From Mucilaginibacter sp. CSA2-8R (lineage in GTDB: Bacteria; Bacteroidota; Bacteroidia; Sphingobacteriales; Sphingobacteriaceae): 64,000 nucleotides of DNA. Below, in pieces: positions 9,065 through 16,818 of this stretch; the stretch's first letter is position 1; each line of letters starts with the position of its first letter. The stretch is taken from positions 1,116,001 to 1,180,000 of the forward strand of contig NZ_CP152389.1 in NCBI RefSeq assembly GCF_038806765.1. The letters run 5' to 3'. The notes below the pieces were generated by a model, which was given only the letters and a program-made list of their open reading frames with translations, made no database searches and had not been told where the DNA came from. The position numbers were made by a program, and so were the translations under genes.

Positions 9065-10315
9065 TTAATCAGCTGCAGCTCTCAACATTAGTGCGCCTAC
9101 GGTTACATTAGTACGGCTATCTACAATAATAGCACCACCATTGGCCTTGTTTTCCTGGTAAACGTCAAAAGCTAAGGGCTCTGCAGTTTTTAGTATAATA
9201 CGGCCAATATCATTTAGTTTAAACTCCTCTTCGTACACTTTATCAAGCGTATTGATGTTAAATTTATATAATACATCCTGTATACGGCACCGGGTTACTT
9301 TGCTGTTGTGCTGTACGAGGTAAGTTAACGAGGTGTCTAAAGCCCGGGTATCCATCCAGCATAAATCGGCCTCAATCAGTTGCGACACTTCGGGGTGGGC
9401 ATGGCTGCTCACCAGTATATCACCGCGACTAATATCAATGTTATCCTGCAAATGTACCGTTACCGATTGGCCGGCCACGGCCTCATCAAATACTTTGTCC
9501 AGCAGTTCAATTTTGGTAATGGTAGAGCTGAAGCCCGATGGTAGGACCGTAACCTTATCGTTTACTTTAAACGTACCGCTGCTTACGCGGCCTGCGTAGC
9601 CACGGTAATCATGCAGCTCTTCGGTTTGTGGGCGTACTACCCACTGCACTGGTAAACGGGCATGCGAGGCTTTGTCATCTACCGGAATTTCTACCGTCTC
9701 TAAATGATTGAGCAGGCTCTTCCCGGTATACCAGGCCATGTTAGGCGAACCATTAACAATGTTGTCGCCTTTTAGAGCACTTACCGGAATGTACGTTATG
9801 TTTTTTAAATTGAGCTTGGCTGCCAGCACCTGGTATTGTTCTACAATCTGGTTAAAGGTTGCCTGGTCATAATCAACCATATCCATTTTGTTAACGCAAA
9901 CCACTACCTGCGGCAATGCCAGCAACGATACCAGGAACGAGTGCCGGTTGGTTTGCTCAACCACGCCCCGGCGGGCATCAATCAAAATAATAGCCAGGTT
10001 AGAGTTAGATGCACCGGTAACCATATTGCGAGTATATTGTATATGACCAGGCGCATCGGCAATAATAAACTTACGTTTATCGGTCTGAAAGTATTTGTAA
10101 GCCACATCAATAGTAATGCCCTGCTCACGTTCGGCTTTGAGGCCGTCGGTCAGGATGGCTAAATCGATGGTACCATCGTCATTTTTGCGGTTAGAGCGGT
10201 GAAGGGCTTCGAGCTGATCGGCCAGTATGGCATCGGTATCATATAATAAACGGCCAATCAATGTGCTTTTCCCATCATCAACACTGCCGGCTGTTATAAA
10301 TTTAAGTATCTCCAT
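9065..10315 (-). CDS. cysN: Sulfate adenylyltransferase, large GTPase subunit CysN
   Basis: A 416-residue translation-factor-like GTPase. The P-loop is at 10-18 (GSVDDGKST), DAPGH lies near residue 90 and NKMD near 143, followed by two beta-barrel domains. With CysD it makes adenosine phosphosulfate (APS) from ATP and sulfate, driven by GTP hydrolysis. It ends after the barrel domains, so there is no fused APS kinase, consistent with direct APS reduction by the neighbouring CysH. It is the last gene of the operon, 167 bases after cysD. Confidence 0.95.
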   Translation of the reverse strand: MEILKFITAGSVDDGKSTLIGRLLYDTDAILADQLEALHRSNRKNDDGTIDLAILTDGLKAEREQGITIDVAYKYFQTDKRKFIIADAPGHIQYTRNMVTGASNSNLAIILIDARRGVVEQTNRHSFLVSLLALPQVVVCVNKMDMVDYDQATFNQIVEQYQVLAAKLNLKNITYIPVSALKGDNIVNGSPNMAWYTGKSLLNHLETVEIPVDDKASHARLPVQWVVRPQTEELHDYRGYAGRVSSGTFKVNDKVTVLPSGFSSTITKIELLDKVFDEAVAGQSVTVHLQDNIDISRGDILVSSHAHPEVSQLIEADLCWMDTRALDTSLTYLVQHNSKVTRCRIQDVLYKFNINTLDKVYEEEFKLNDIGRIILKTAEPLAFDVYQENKANGGAIIVDSRTNVTVGALMLRAAAD

Positions 10316-10482
10316 AGTTGTTTTTTTGATTTAGGATGATTTTATCGAGTTGATTTCACTGATTTAAACTTCTTGATTTTGATGATTTATGTAAGAATTG
10401 ATTAGCCTATTCACAGTTGCATCAATAAAATCTCTTCCTTATTCGGAGAAATCATCACAAAATCAGTGTAACCACAAGTACC
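10316..10482 (-). other. Repetitive AT-rich spacer between cysD and cysN
   Basis: 167 bases with no ORF, built of many irregular GATTT / AAATC units on both strands (for example AAATCATCAAAATCAAG on the minus strand). It looks like a degenerate interspersed repeat of the kind common in Bacteroidota intergenic DNA. It lies inside an operon whose other junctions overlap or nearly touch, so it was probably inserted. Confidence 0.35.
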
Positions 10483-11388
10483 CTAAAAATATCCTCCCTT
10501 TTTTCGCTCTTCCATGGCGGCTTCCGATACCTTGTCGTCCATGCGGGCACCGCGTTCGCTTATTTTAGAGGCGCTGATTTCGTCTATAATATCATCTATC
10601 AAATAAGCATCCGATTCTACAGCTGCGGTACAAGTCATGTCGCCTACGGTACGGAAACGCACGTTACGGCGGGTAATCACATCATCCTCATCCATGTTCA
10701 AATACTCGGCGGCGGCCATTAACTGCCCGTTGCGGGTAATGCAATCACGCTCGTGTGCAAAATAAATGCTCGGTAAGGCAATGTTTTCCCGGCGAATGTA
10801 GTTCCAAACATCCAGTTCGGTCCAGTTACTGATTGGGAATACCCTTACGTTTTCGCCTTTGTGTATTTTGCCGTTGTAGATGTTCCATAACTCGGGGCGC
10901 TGGCGTTTAGGGTCCCACTGGCCAAACTCATCGCGTACCGAAAATATACGTTCTTTGGCGCGGGCTTTTTCCTCGTCGCGGCGGGCACCACCAATACAGG
11001 CATCAAACTGGTGTGCGGCAATAGTATCTAACAAGGTAACCGTTTGCAGCGCGTTGCGACTTGCATTTTTACCTTTTTGTTCAACCACTTTGCCCTGGTC
11101 AATAGAGTCCTGCACATGACCAATAATTAGTTTTTCGCCTAAACGGGCAATCATTTCATCGCGATATCGTATCGTTTCCGGAAAATTATGCCCGGTATCA
11201 ATATGCACTAAAGGGAAAGGGAACTTGCCCGGGCGGAAAGCTTTCTCGGCCAATCGCACCAGGGTAATGGAGTCTTTACCGCCCGAAAACAGCAACGCAG
11301 GCTTTTCAAACTGCCCGGCTACTTCGCGCAATATATGTATGGCTTCCGCCTCCAGTTCGTCTAAATAATCTAAATGATGCTTGCTCAT
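10483..11388 (-). CDS. cysD: Sulfate adenylyltransferase subunit 2 CysD
   Basis: A 301-residue PP-loop ATP pyrophosphatase with the motif SGGKDS near residue 35. It is the catalytic adenylyl-transferring partner of CysN. Its ATG overlaps the cysH stop by four bases (ATGA), implying translational coupling. Length and C-terminus (ending EERKKGGYF) are typical of CysD. Confidence 0.96.
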   Translation of the reverse strand: MSKHHLDYLDELEAEAIHILREVAGQFEKPALLFSGGKDSITLVRLAEKAFRPGKFPFPLVHIDTGHNFPETIRYRDEMIARLGEKLIIGHVQDSIDQGKVVEQKGKNASRNALQTVTLLDTIAAHQFDACIGGARRDEEKARAKERIFSVRDEFGQWDPKRQRPELWNIYNGKIHKGENVRVFPISNWTELDVWNYIRRENIALPSIYFAHERDCITRNGQLMAAAEYLNMDEDDVITRRNVRFRTVGDMTCTAAVESDAYLIDDIIDEISASKISERGARMDDKVSEAAMEERKKGGYF

Positions 11389-12107
11389 TTCTCAGTAATA
11401 ATTTCGGTTACACTATGCAAACCACACTCTTTTTTAGATTGGTCTTCCCACCACCAGCGGCCGGCCCTAAAATCTTCGCCCGGCTGTACGGCGCGGGTGC
11501 AGGGGGCACAGCCAATGCTCGGAAAGCCGCGGTCGTGCAGTGTATTGTATGGAATATTGTTGTTCTTGATATAAGTCTTTACCTCGTCGAGCGACCAGTT
11601 AAAGATGGGGTGAAATTTAACCAGTTGATTGCCTTCGTCCCATTCTACGTTGCTCATGTCGTGTCGATTGGGCGATTGCTCGGCACGGATGCCGGTTATC
11701 CAGCATACATTCCCTTTGAGTGCACGCTTTAATGGTTCAATTTTACGGATGCCGCAGCACTCTTTACGGTTATCCACCGACTCGTAAAAGCTATTCGGGC
11801 CTTTGGTGCTTACCATTTGTTCGAGCGGTTCGTGCTGCGGATAATAAGCATAGATGGGCTTGCCGTAAATTTCCATGGTGCGGTTCCACACATAATAGGT
11901 TTCAGGAAACAATCGTCCTGTTTCGAGCGTGAAAACTTTAATGGGCAGGTTGTTCGAAAAAATAAGATGGGTGATTACCTGATCTTCCCAGCCAAAACTG
12001 GAAGAGAAAATAACTTGGCCCGGAAATGCGTTAGCCAGCCACGCCAGTGCGCTGCCCGGCGAAAGGCCTGCAGTTTGTTCTTGAATATGTTGTGCCAGTT
12101 GGTCCAT
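11385..12107 (-). CDS. cysH: Assimilatory APS reductase (phosphoadenylyl-sulfate reductase family, 4Fe-4S type)
   Basis: A 240-residue PP-loop reductase. The pairs C117-C118 and C200-C203 form the CC...CxxC ligand set of a 4Fe-4S cluster, which marks APS-reducing enzymes; PAPS-only reductases lack it. C228 in ECGLH is the catalytic cysteine that forms the sulfonate intermediate. It reduces APS to sulfite with thioredoxin. The absence of an APS kinase gene here fits. It lies between the permease fusion and cysD in the operon. Confidence 0.95.
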   Translation of the reverse strand: MDQLAQHIQEQTAGLSPGSALAWLANAFPGQVIFSSSFGWEDQVITHLIFSNNLPIKVFTLETGRLFPETYYVWNRTMEIYGKPIYAYYPQHEPLEQMVSTKGPNSFYESVDNRKECCGIRKIEPLKRALKGNVCWITGIRAEQSPNRHDMSNVEWDEGNQLVKFHPIFNWSLDEVKTYIKNNNIPYNTLHDRGFPSIGCAPCTRAVQPGEDFRAGRWWWEDQSKKECGLHSVTEIITEK

Positions 12108-12109
12108 AA

Positions 12110-13624
12110 TTAAATGAGCTTAATAGCGAAGCCGTAAATACTTTTAAGGCTTACTAATATAACAATAATGCCTACGGCTATCATAATCACCTTAACCGAT
12201 ATACGGTTGGATATGCGTGCCGCAATGGGGGCTGCCAATGCACTGCCGATCATTAAACCGGTAATAGCACTCCATGGAGCCTTGTTAAGCATAATTAAAA
12301 AAGTGAGCGACCCAATCATCGCTATAAAAAAACGGGTTAGCTTAACGGTGCCTAAAGAAAAACGAGGGTGGCGGCCGCCGGCAATAAGAGATGAAAGAAC
12401 GATGGAGCCCCAGCCGCCACCGCCAACCGCATCAATAAACCCGCCGCCTAAACCCAGCAGCGGAATTTGTTTAATCTTTTTATCACCCGCTTTTCGGTTA
12501 GCCGTTTTAAAAGCTTTGGATAATATTACCGAGCCTAAAATTAAGGTATACACCGATACCAGCGGCTTGGTATACATGGTATAATGTTCTAATGATGATA
12601 CCAGGTAAGCACCTGTGAGTGCGCCTAATATACCCGGAATGATAAGCAGTTTAAACAGCTTCCAGTTGATGTTACCCATGCGGTAATGCATCCAACCGGC
12701 AATGCCGTTACTCATAATTTCGGATAAATGCACGGCCATGCTTGCTGCCGCCGGAGTAATGCCCATAGACAATGAAAATGCCGTTGACGTAACGCCGTAT
12801 GACATACCAATGGCGCCGTCAATCATGGCAAATACAAAGCCTGCTCCTAAAAAGTAGTAAAAGATTTTGTCTACACCCTCTACATAAGACCTAAAAGAAG
12901 GCTCATTATACCAGAGTGCTGTTATGGCAATACCTAATGAGGCTATGATGGTGAGCCAAATTAACCACTTGAAATTTTTTTTATTAACCGGTTTAGGTTC
13001 TATTAAAACGGCAGTAGCCTTATTTAAGGCTTTTACCTTACCTGCAAAATCTCCGGTTAAAGTATTGCGTAAGGCACTTAGTTGTTGCAGTGTGGTGTCT
13101 AATTCCTCGGGCAGGGCCTCGGCCAGTACCTGTTTCAGTCGCTTGGCTGCCGTTGGCGATTTGCCGTTGGTAGAGATGGCCAGTTTAAGATCCCCTTTTT
13201 TGACGATAGAGCCCAGATAAAAATCGCACAGATCGGGCTTGTCGGCTACGTTGATGAGCAGCTTGCGGGCGTGAGCCGCCTGCCTGATGCGTTCGTTCAG
13301 TACATTGTTGGCTGTAGCCGCAACCACCAGGTCGGCATCATTCAGGTCATCCTCGGTAAACGATTTCTGTACCAGCGTTACTTTAGGGTAGGTCGCTACA
13401 AAGTCGTAAACCTCGGGCAGGATGCTTTCGGCAACTATAGTTACAGTAGCCGCCTGGCTGTTGTTGAGCAGGGCGGTGAGCTTTTCGAGCCCTACGTTGC
13501 CTGCACCAATTAACACCGTATGTAAATGGTTAAGCTTCAGAAAAACCGGGAACAGCTGATTGCCTTCGGGCTTTTCTGAAACATTAACCGGGGTAAGCTC
13601 GCTATTCTTGGGCAAGGATGTCAT
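12110..13624 (-). CDS. Fusion of precorrin-2 dehydrogenase (CysG N-terminal type) with a TauE/SafE (TSUP) permease
   Basis: A fusion of about 504 residues. The N-terminal 190 residues (counted from position 13624) contain a Rossmann NAD site (IGAGNVG) and the SirC/Met8-like dehydrogenase core, which oxidises precorrin-2 toward siroheme. The rest has about eight membrane spans and the glycine-rich GLGGGFIDAVGGGGWG typical of TSUP sulfite or sulfonate transporters. I chose the ATG at 13624; an upstream ATG at 13675 would overlap the SUMT gene by 74 bases. The fusion links cofactor supply for sulfite reductase to sulfur anion transport. Import or export direction is unknown. Confidence 0.88.
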   Translation of the reverse strand: MTSLPKNSELTPVNVSEKPEGNQLFPVFLKLNHLHTVLIGAGNVGLEKLTALLNNSQAATVTIVAESILPEVYDFVATYPKVTLVQKSFTEDDLNDADLVVAATANNVLNERIRQAAHARKLLINVADKPDLCDFYLGSIVKKGDLKLAISTNGKSPTAAKRLKQVLAEALPEELDTTLQQLSALRNTLTGDFAGKVKALNKATAVLIEPKPVNKKNFKWLIWLTIIASLGIAITALWYNEPSFRSYVEGVDKIFYYFLGAGFVFAMIDGAIGMSYGVTSTAFSLSMGITPAAASMAVHLSEIMSNGIAGWMHYRMGNINWKLFKLLIIPGILGALTGAYLVSSLEHYTMYTKPLVSVYTLILGSVILSKAFKTANRKAGDKKIKQIPLLGLGGGFIDAVGGGGWGSIVLSSLIAGGRHPRFSLGTVKLTRFFIAMIGSLTFLIMLNKAPWSAITGLMIGSALAAPIAARISNRISVKVIMIAVGIIVILVSLKSIYGFAIKLI

Positions 13625-14396
13625 AAAACTCGCGAATAGGTTGAAACTTGGGGTGCAGAGAAACCACGTCGCCAAACACCATCATAGCTGGTGCCTGTAT
13701 CTTGTTTTCTTCGGCCAGTTCTACTATCGTATCCACAATGCCTATCACCACTTTTTCGTTAGCGGTAGTGCCGCTTTGTATCAGCGCTACCGGCAGGCGG
13801 TGTTTGCCTTCGGCTTTAAACACCGCGGCTATTTCGGCCAGCTTATGCAAGCCCATCAAAACAACTACGGTTGCCTTGGTTTTTGCGGCCTGGTGTAAAT
13901 CGCGAGAGATGTTACCATCGGCCGTAGTACCGGTAACTACCCAAAAACTTTCGCTAAGCCCACGGTGGGTAACCGGAATTTGTTGCAAACCCGGAACACC
14001 GATAGAACTGGAAATACCGGGAATCACCTGGGCCGGGATGCTGTAAGACGCTGCAAAGTCCAGCTCTTCGTAACCACGTCCAAACACAAACGGATCGCCG
14101 CCCTTTAACCTGACTACATGGCCGTAGTTAATGGCGTAGTCGATCATTAGTTTATTTACGGCCTCTTGCGAGTACGAGTGTTCGCCCGAGCGTTTACCTA
14201 CGTATACTTTGTGTGCATGTGCAGGTGCAAAGCTCAGCAAATCTTCGTTCACCAGGGCATCGTATAAAACCACGTCGGCCGTTTGAAGGGCTTTCATGCC
14301 TTTAATGGTAATCAGTTCGGCATCGCCGGGGCCTGCACCTACTAAAGTTATTTTGGGTTCTTTAAAAGCTGTATTTGTTTGCGTGGTAATAATCAT
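13602..14396 (-). CDS. cobA: Uroporphyrinogen-III C-methyltransferase (SUMT)
   Basis: A 264-residue SAM-dependent methylase with the N-terminal signature VGAGPGDAELITIKG and a later RLKGGDPFVFGRG motif, both typical of SUMT. It makes precorrin-2, the siroheme precursor. Its ATG overlaps the sulfite reductase stop by four bases and its end overlaps the next gene, so these genes are translationally coupled. In this setting it supplies siroheme rather than cobalamin. Confidence 0.95.
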   Translation of the reverse strand: MIITTQTNTAFKEPKITLVGAGPGDAELITIKGMKALQTADVVLYDALVNEDLLSFAPAHAHKVYVGKRSGEHSYSQEAVNKLMIDYAINYGHVVRLKGGDPFVFGRGYEELDFAASYSIPAQVIPGISSSIGVPGLQQIPVTHRGLSESFWVVTGTTADGNISRDLHQAAKTKATVVVLMGLHKLAEIAAVFKAEGKHRLPVALIQSGTTANEKVVIGIVDTIVELAEENKIQAPAMMVFGDVVSLHPKFQPIREFYDILAQE

Positions 14397-16483
14397 GCTT
14401 TAAGCGCCTCCCTGGCCGCTTTCATTTCGGTTAAAAATTCTTCGGCGCTCTGCAGATAAGCGGTTGCAAATGCTTCCGATGGTTCATTCTGATTTATTTG
14501 TAAAACCAGGTCGTTAAAAGATACCGGTAATTTAACCAAACCGGTGCTCACAAAGTGGTTGTCAAACTCTTTAATAACGCCTATTTGAGTGCTGCTGTTA
14601 ACGCCTTTATCCAGCAGTAGGGCCTTCGCCGTGCTGATCAATGTATTATAGCTATGATAAATGGCATCTGCCCAGCGGCTTTCGTTATAAGCATCTCTGG
14701 CCCAGCTGGCTTTTTCTTCAGCTTCAAAAAGCAGGGTAGCCACCAGGTCGATCATCACACCGGCACATTCGCCAACGCCAATAGCGGTAGCAAAAGTTTC
14801 TTCGTGGCCCCAGTCAACAAACTCTTCTTCGGTTAAGTTAGTTAAATCGGCTAGAGGTTTGAGTAACTGGTAAAAATAATCTTTACCCTGGCGGTCATAA
14901 TACGCATGGAAATTTTCCTGCTCAGTGGTATTAGCCTGGTAGTCGTTTAATACTGACCGCAAAACATGGGTAGCACGTTTGGCAGGTACCTTAATTACCT
15001 TGTCGGCCGCGCGGCCAACACCGTTGCCTACCGTGCCGCCACCTAACAAAACCTGTACTGATGGTAACACCCGCTTATCAGCTTTTAATGAACTGCCATG
15101 AAAGCCGATGTGCGCCAACCCATGCTGCCCGCACGAATTCATACAGCCACTGATTTTAATTTTGATGTCGCGGTTATAAATCAGGTCTTCGTATTCGTTA
15201 TAAATCACATCTTCCAGCACTTTAGATAACGTCATACTGTTGGAGATGCCTAAATTACAGGTATCTGTGCCTGGGCAGGTGGTTACATCGGCCACACTAT
15301 CAAAGCCGGGCTCGGCTAAATGTAAAGCAGCTAAGGCATTGTATATTGCAGGTAAAGTTTCTTTACGGGCATACTTTAACAACAGGCCTTGGTTTTGCGT
15401 GATGCGTATTTCATCGGCTACCAGGCCGCGTAAGCTGTCTGCCAGTTGGCGGGCCTCAGGGGTATGGATATCGCCTACCGGCACTTTTACATATACGCCG
15501 TAAAAGCCTTTCTGCTTTTGCTCAAAAACGTTGGTAGCAAGCCACTGCTCGTATTTGAGTGGATTGATAATATCAATAGCAGGTACACTCAAAGCTTCGG
15601 GTGCCGCAGGTTGCGGTACGGCATCGCGGTTAATGGTGTAAGTTTTTACTTTGGTGGCAATAGTTTCCTGTTCCACCAGGTTTAAAAATTCATCCAAACC
15701 AATTTTTTGCACCAAAAACTTTAAGCGGGCCTTGTTGCGGTTATTGCGTTCGCCATAACGGTCAAATACCCTGATTACCGACTCGATGTAAGGAATCAAC
15801 TCATCCTCGGGTAAAAACTCTTTTACGGCATGTGCCAAGGCAGGCTGTGCGCCTAATCCTCCGGCCATTAATACCTTAAATCCGCGCTCATTGTCGTTGT
15901 GCAGTTTAGGAATGAAACCTAAATCGTGAATATAACTGAAAGCCGTATCAGCCTCGCTGCTGGAGAATGATATTTTAAATTTACGGCCCATCTCCTGACA
16001 GATAGGGTTACGTAAAAAGTATTCGAATGTAGCATGTGCGTAAGGCGATACATCAAACGGTTCTTGCGGGTCAATGCCCGAAGCAGGGGACGAGGTTACG
16101 TTACGCACTGTGTTGCCGCAAGCTTCGCGCAGGGTAATATCATCCTGCTCCAGTTGTGCCCATAGCTCTGGGGTACGGTCAAGGCTTACATAATGTATCT
16201 GTATATCCTGGCGGGTAGTTAAGTGCAGGTTGCCGCTGCCGTACTCGTCGGCAATATCGGCAATGCGCAGCAACTGTTTAAAAGTTACCTTACCAAAAGG
16301 GAGTTTGATGCGTACCATTTGTACCCCCGGCTGCCTTTGGCCGTAAACCCCGCGGGCCAACCGCAGGCTTCTGAATTTTTCTTCGTGTATTTTACCTTCG
16401 CGAAAAGCCCTTATCTTTTTTTCAAGATCGATAATGTCTTTTTCAACTACCGGGTTTTCCAGTTCGGTTCTGAAACTTTGCAT
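14393..16483 (-). CDS. Siroheme-dependent sulfite (nitrite) reductase with C-terminal helical extension
   Basis: A 696-residue enzyme from the ATG at 16483. Two ferredoxin-type half domains are present. C403, C409 (TCPGTDTC), C447 and C451 (GCMNSCGQ) bind the coupled 4Fe-4S cluster and siroheme. It reduces sulfite to sulfide with six electrons. The core ends near residue 555; the last 140 residues are helical and resemble HEPN-type domains (for example SRWADAIYHSYNTLI). A TTG five codons upstream is unlikely as start because it abuts the T run of the leader terminator. It is the first structural gene of the sulfur operon, which favours sulfite over nitrite. Confidence 0.93.
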   Translation of the reverse strand: MQSFRTELENPVVEKDIIDLEKKIRAFREGKIHEEKFRSLRLARGVYGQRQPGVQMVRIKLPFGKVTFKQLLRIADIADEYGSGNLHLTTRQDIQIHYVSLDRTPELWAQLEQDDITLREACGNTVRNVTSSPASGIDPQEPFDVSPYAHATFEYFLRNPICQEMGRKFKISFSSSEADTAFSYIHDLGFIPKLHNDNERGFKVLMAGGLGAQPALAHAVKEFLPEDELIPYIESVIRVFDRYGERNNRNKARLKFLVQKIGLDEFLNLVEQETIATKVKTYTINRDAVPQPAAPEALSVPAIDIINPLKYEQWLATNVFEQKQKGFYGVYVKVPVGDIHTPEARQLADSLRGLVADEIRITQNQGLLLKYARKETLPAIYNALAALHLAEPGFDSVADVTTCPGTDTCNLGISNSMTLSKVLEDVIYNEYEDLIYNRDIKIKISGCMNSCGQHGLAHIGFHGSSLKADKRVLPSVQVLLGGGTVGNGVGRAADKVIKVPAKRATHVLRSVLNDYQANTTEQENFHAYYDRQGKDYFYQLLKPLADLTNLTEEEFVDWGHEETFATAIGVGECAGVMIDLVATLLFEAEEKASWARDAYNESRWADAIYHSYNTLISTAKALLLDKGVNSSTQIGVIKEFDNHFVSTGLVKLPVSFNDLVLQINQNEPSEAFATAYLQSAEEFLTEMKAAREALKA

Positions 16484-16496
16484 GCAGTTTATATTC

Positions 16497-16531
16497 AAAA
16501 AAGCCTCTAACAGTAATTTACCGAAAGAGGC
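16497..16531 (-). terminator. Intrinsic terminator in the leader of the sulfur operon (attenuator)
   Basis: On the minus strand GCCTCT (16531-16526) pairs with AGAGGC (16508-16503). Inside, CGGTA pairs with TACTG (one G-T wobble) after a TT/TT internal loop, and six T follow. It lies 13 bases before the sulfite reductase ATG and after the promoter, so it must be read through for the operon to be expressed. Confidence 0.82.
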
Positions 16532-16569
16532 CTAAGTATTAATCACTTAAAATTATTTAATAGCGCCTC
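16527..16569 (-). promoter_or_regulatory. Possible antiterminator that competes with the leader terminator
   Basis: On the minus strand GAGGC (16569-16565) and TATTAA (16562-16557) can pair with GCCTC (16531-16527) and TTAATA (16542-16537). This hairpin uses the left arm of the terminator, so the two structures exclude each other. GAGGC lies near the end of the leader ORF, about 18 bases after the Cys codons. A ribosome stalled on Cys would leave it free; one reaching the stop would cover it. Confidence 0.6.
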
Positions 16570-16637
16570 GTTAACATACTGCCGTAACAGCAACACATTG
16601 CATTAAATTGAAAAGTATGTTTGTTTTGCAACACCAT
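16557..16637 (-). CDS. Cysteine-triplet leader peptide (26 residues) of the sulfur operon
   Basis: ATG at 16637, stop at 16557. The peptide has three consecutive cysteines (AMCCCYG; codons TGT TGC TGT, 16595-16587) and ends MLTRRY. An internal ATG directly before the Cys codons is an alternative start. The first ATG lies only four bases after the TATATTTG box, so the transcript could be leaderless or nearly so. Position between promoter and terminator, plus the Cys run, supports a cysteine-sensing attenuator. Confidence 0.68.
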   Translation of the reverse strand: MVLQNKHTFQFNAMCCCYGSMLTRRY

Positions 16638-16641
16638 TTTT

Positions 16642-16649
16642 CAAATATA
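16642..16649 (-). promoter_or_regulatory. -7 promoter box of the sulfur operon
   Basis: TATATTTG on the minus strand is a full match to TAnnTTTG. It is the same octamer as upstream of the TonB receptor leader. No clear -33 element is seen in the AT-rich upstream DNA. Confidence 0.6.
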
Positions 16650-16748
16650 TAAATATCATAGATTAAATATATAGAATAAGTAGATTTTATTTTATTTGTT
16701 TGATAAAGGCAATCTGTTGCCACACATAATGTGTATATAGTTACATAA

Positions 16749-16785
16749 TTGTTGCAGAGCAGCCCTGGCATAATACTTAGGTTTG
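16749..16785 (+). promoter_or_regulatory. Promoter of the threonine-synthase-family gene
   Basis: TAGGTTTG (16778-16785) matches TAnnTTTG, with TTG repeats at 16749-16754 as a possible -33 element. Transcription would begin near 16791. This rules out a TTG start at 16783 and favours the ATG at 16819. Confidence 0.55.
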
Positions 16786-16818
16786 CCTGCTAAATGTGAG
16801 CGATTTAATAATAGTGAT

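Noticed and set aside
16496..16498. TTG as start codon of sulfite reductase
   Set aside because: It directly follows the terminator stem and overlaps the T run; the ATG at 16483 starts the conserved sequence and leaves the attenuator intact.
16571..16771. A 66-codon minus-strand frame upstream of sulfite reductase
   Set aside because: It starts upstream of the promoter box and has no family features; the shorter ORF in another frame (16557-16637) fits promoter, Cys codons and terminator.
16783..16818. TTG start for the threonine-synthase-family gene at 16783
   Set aside because: The codon is inside the -7 promoter box TAGGTTTG, so it would not be transcribed from that promoter.
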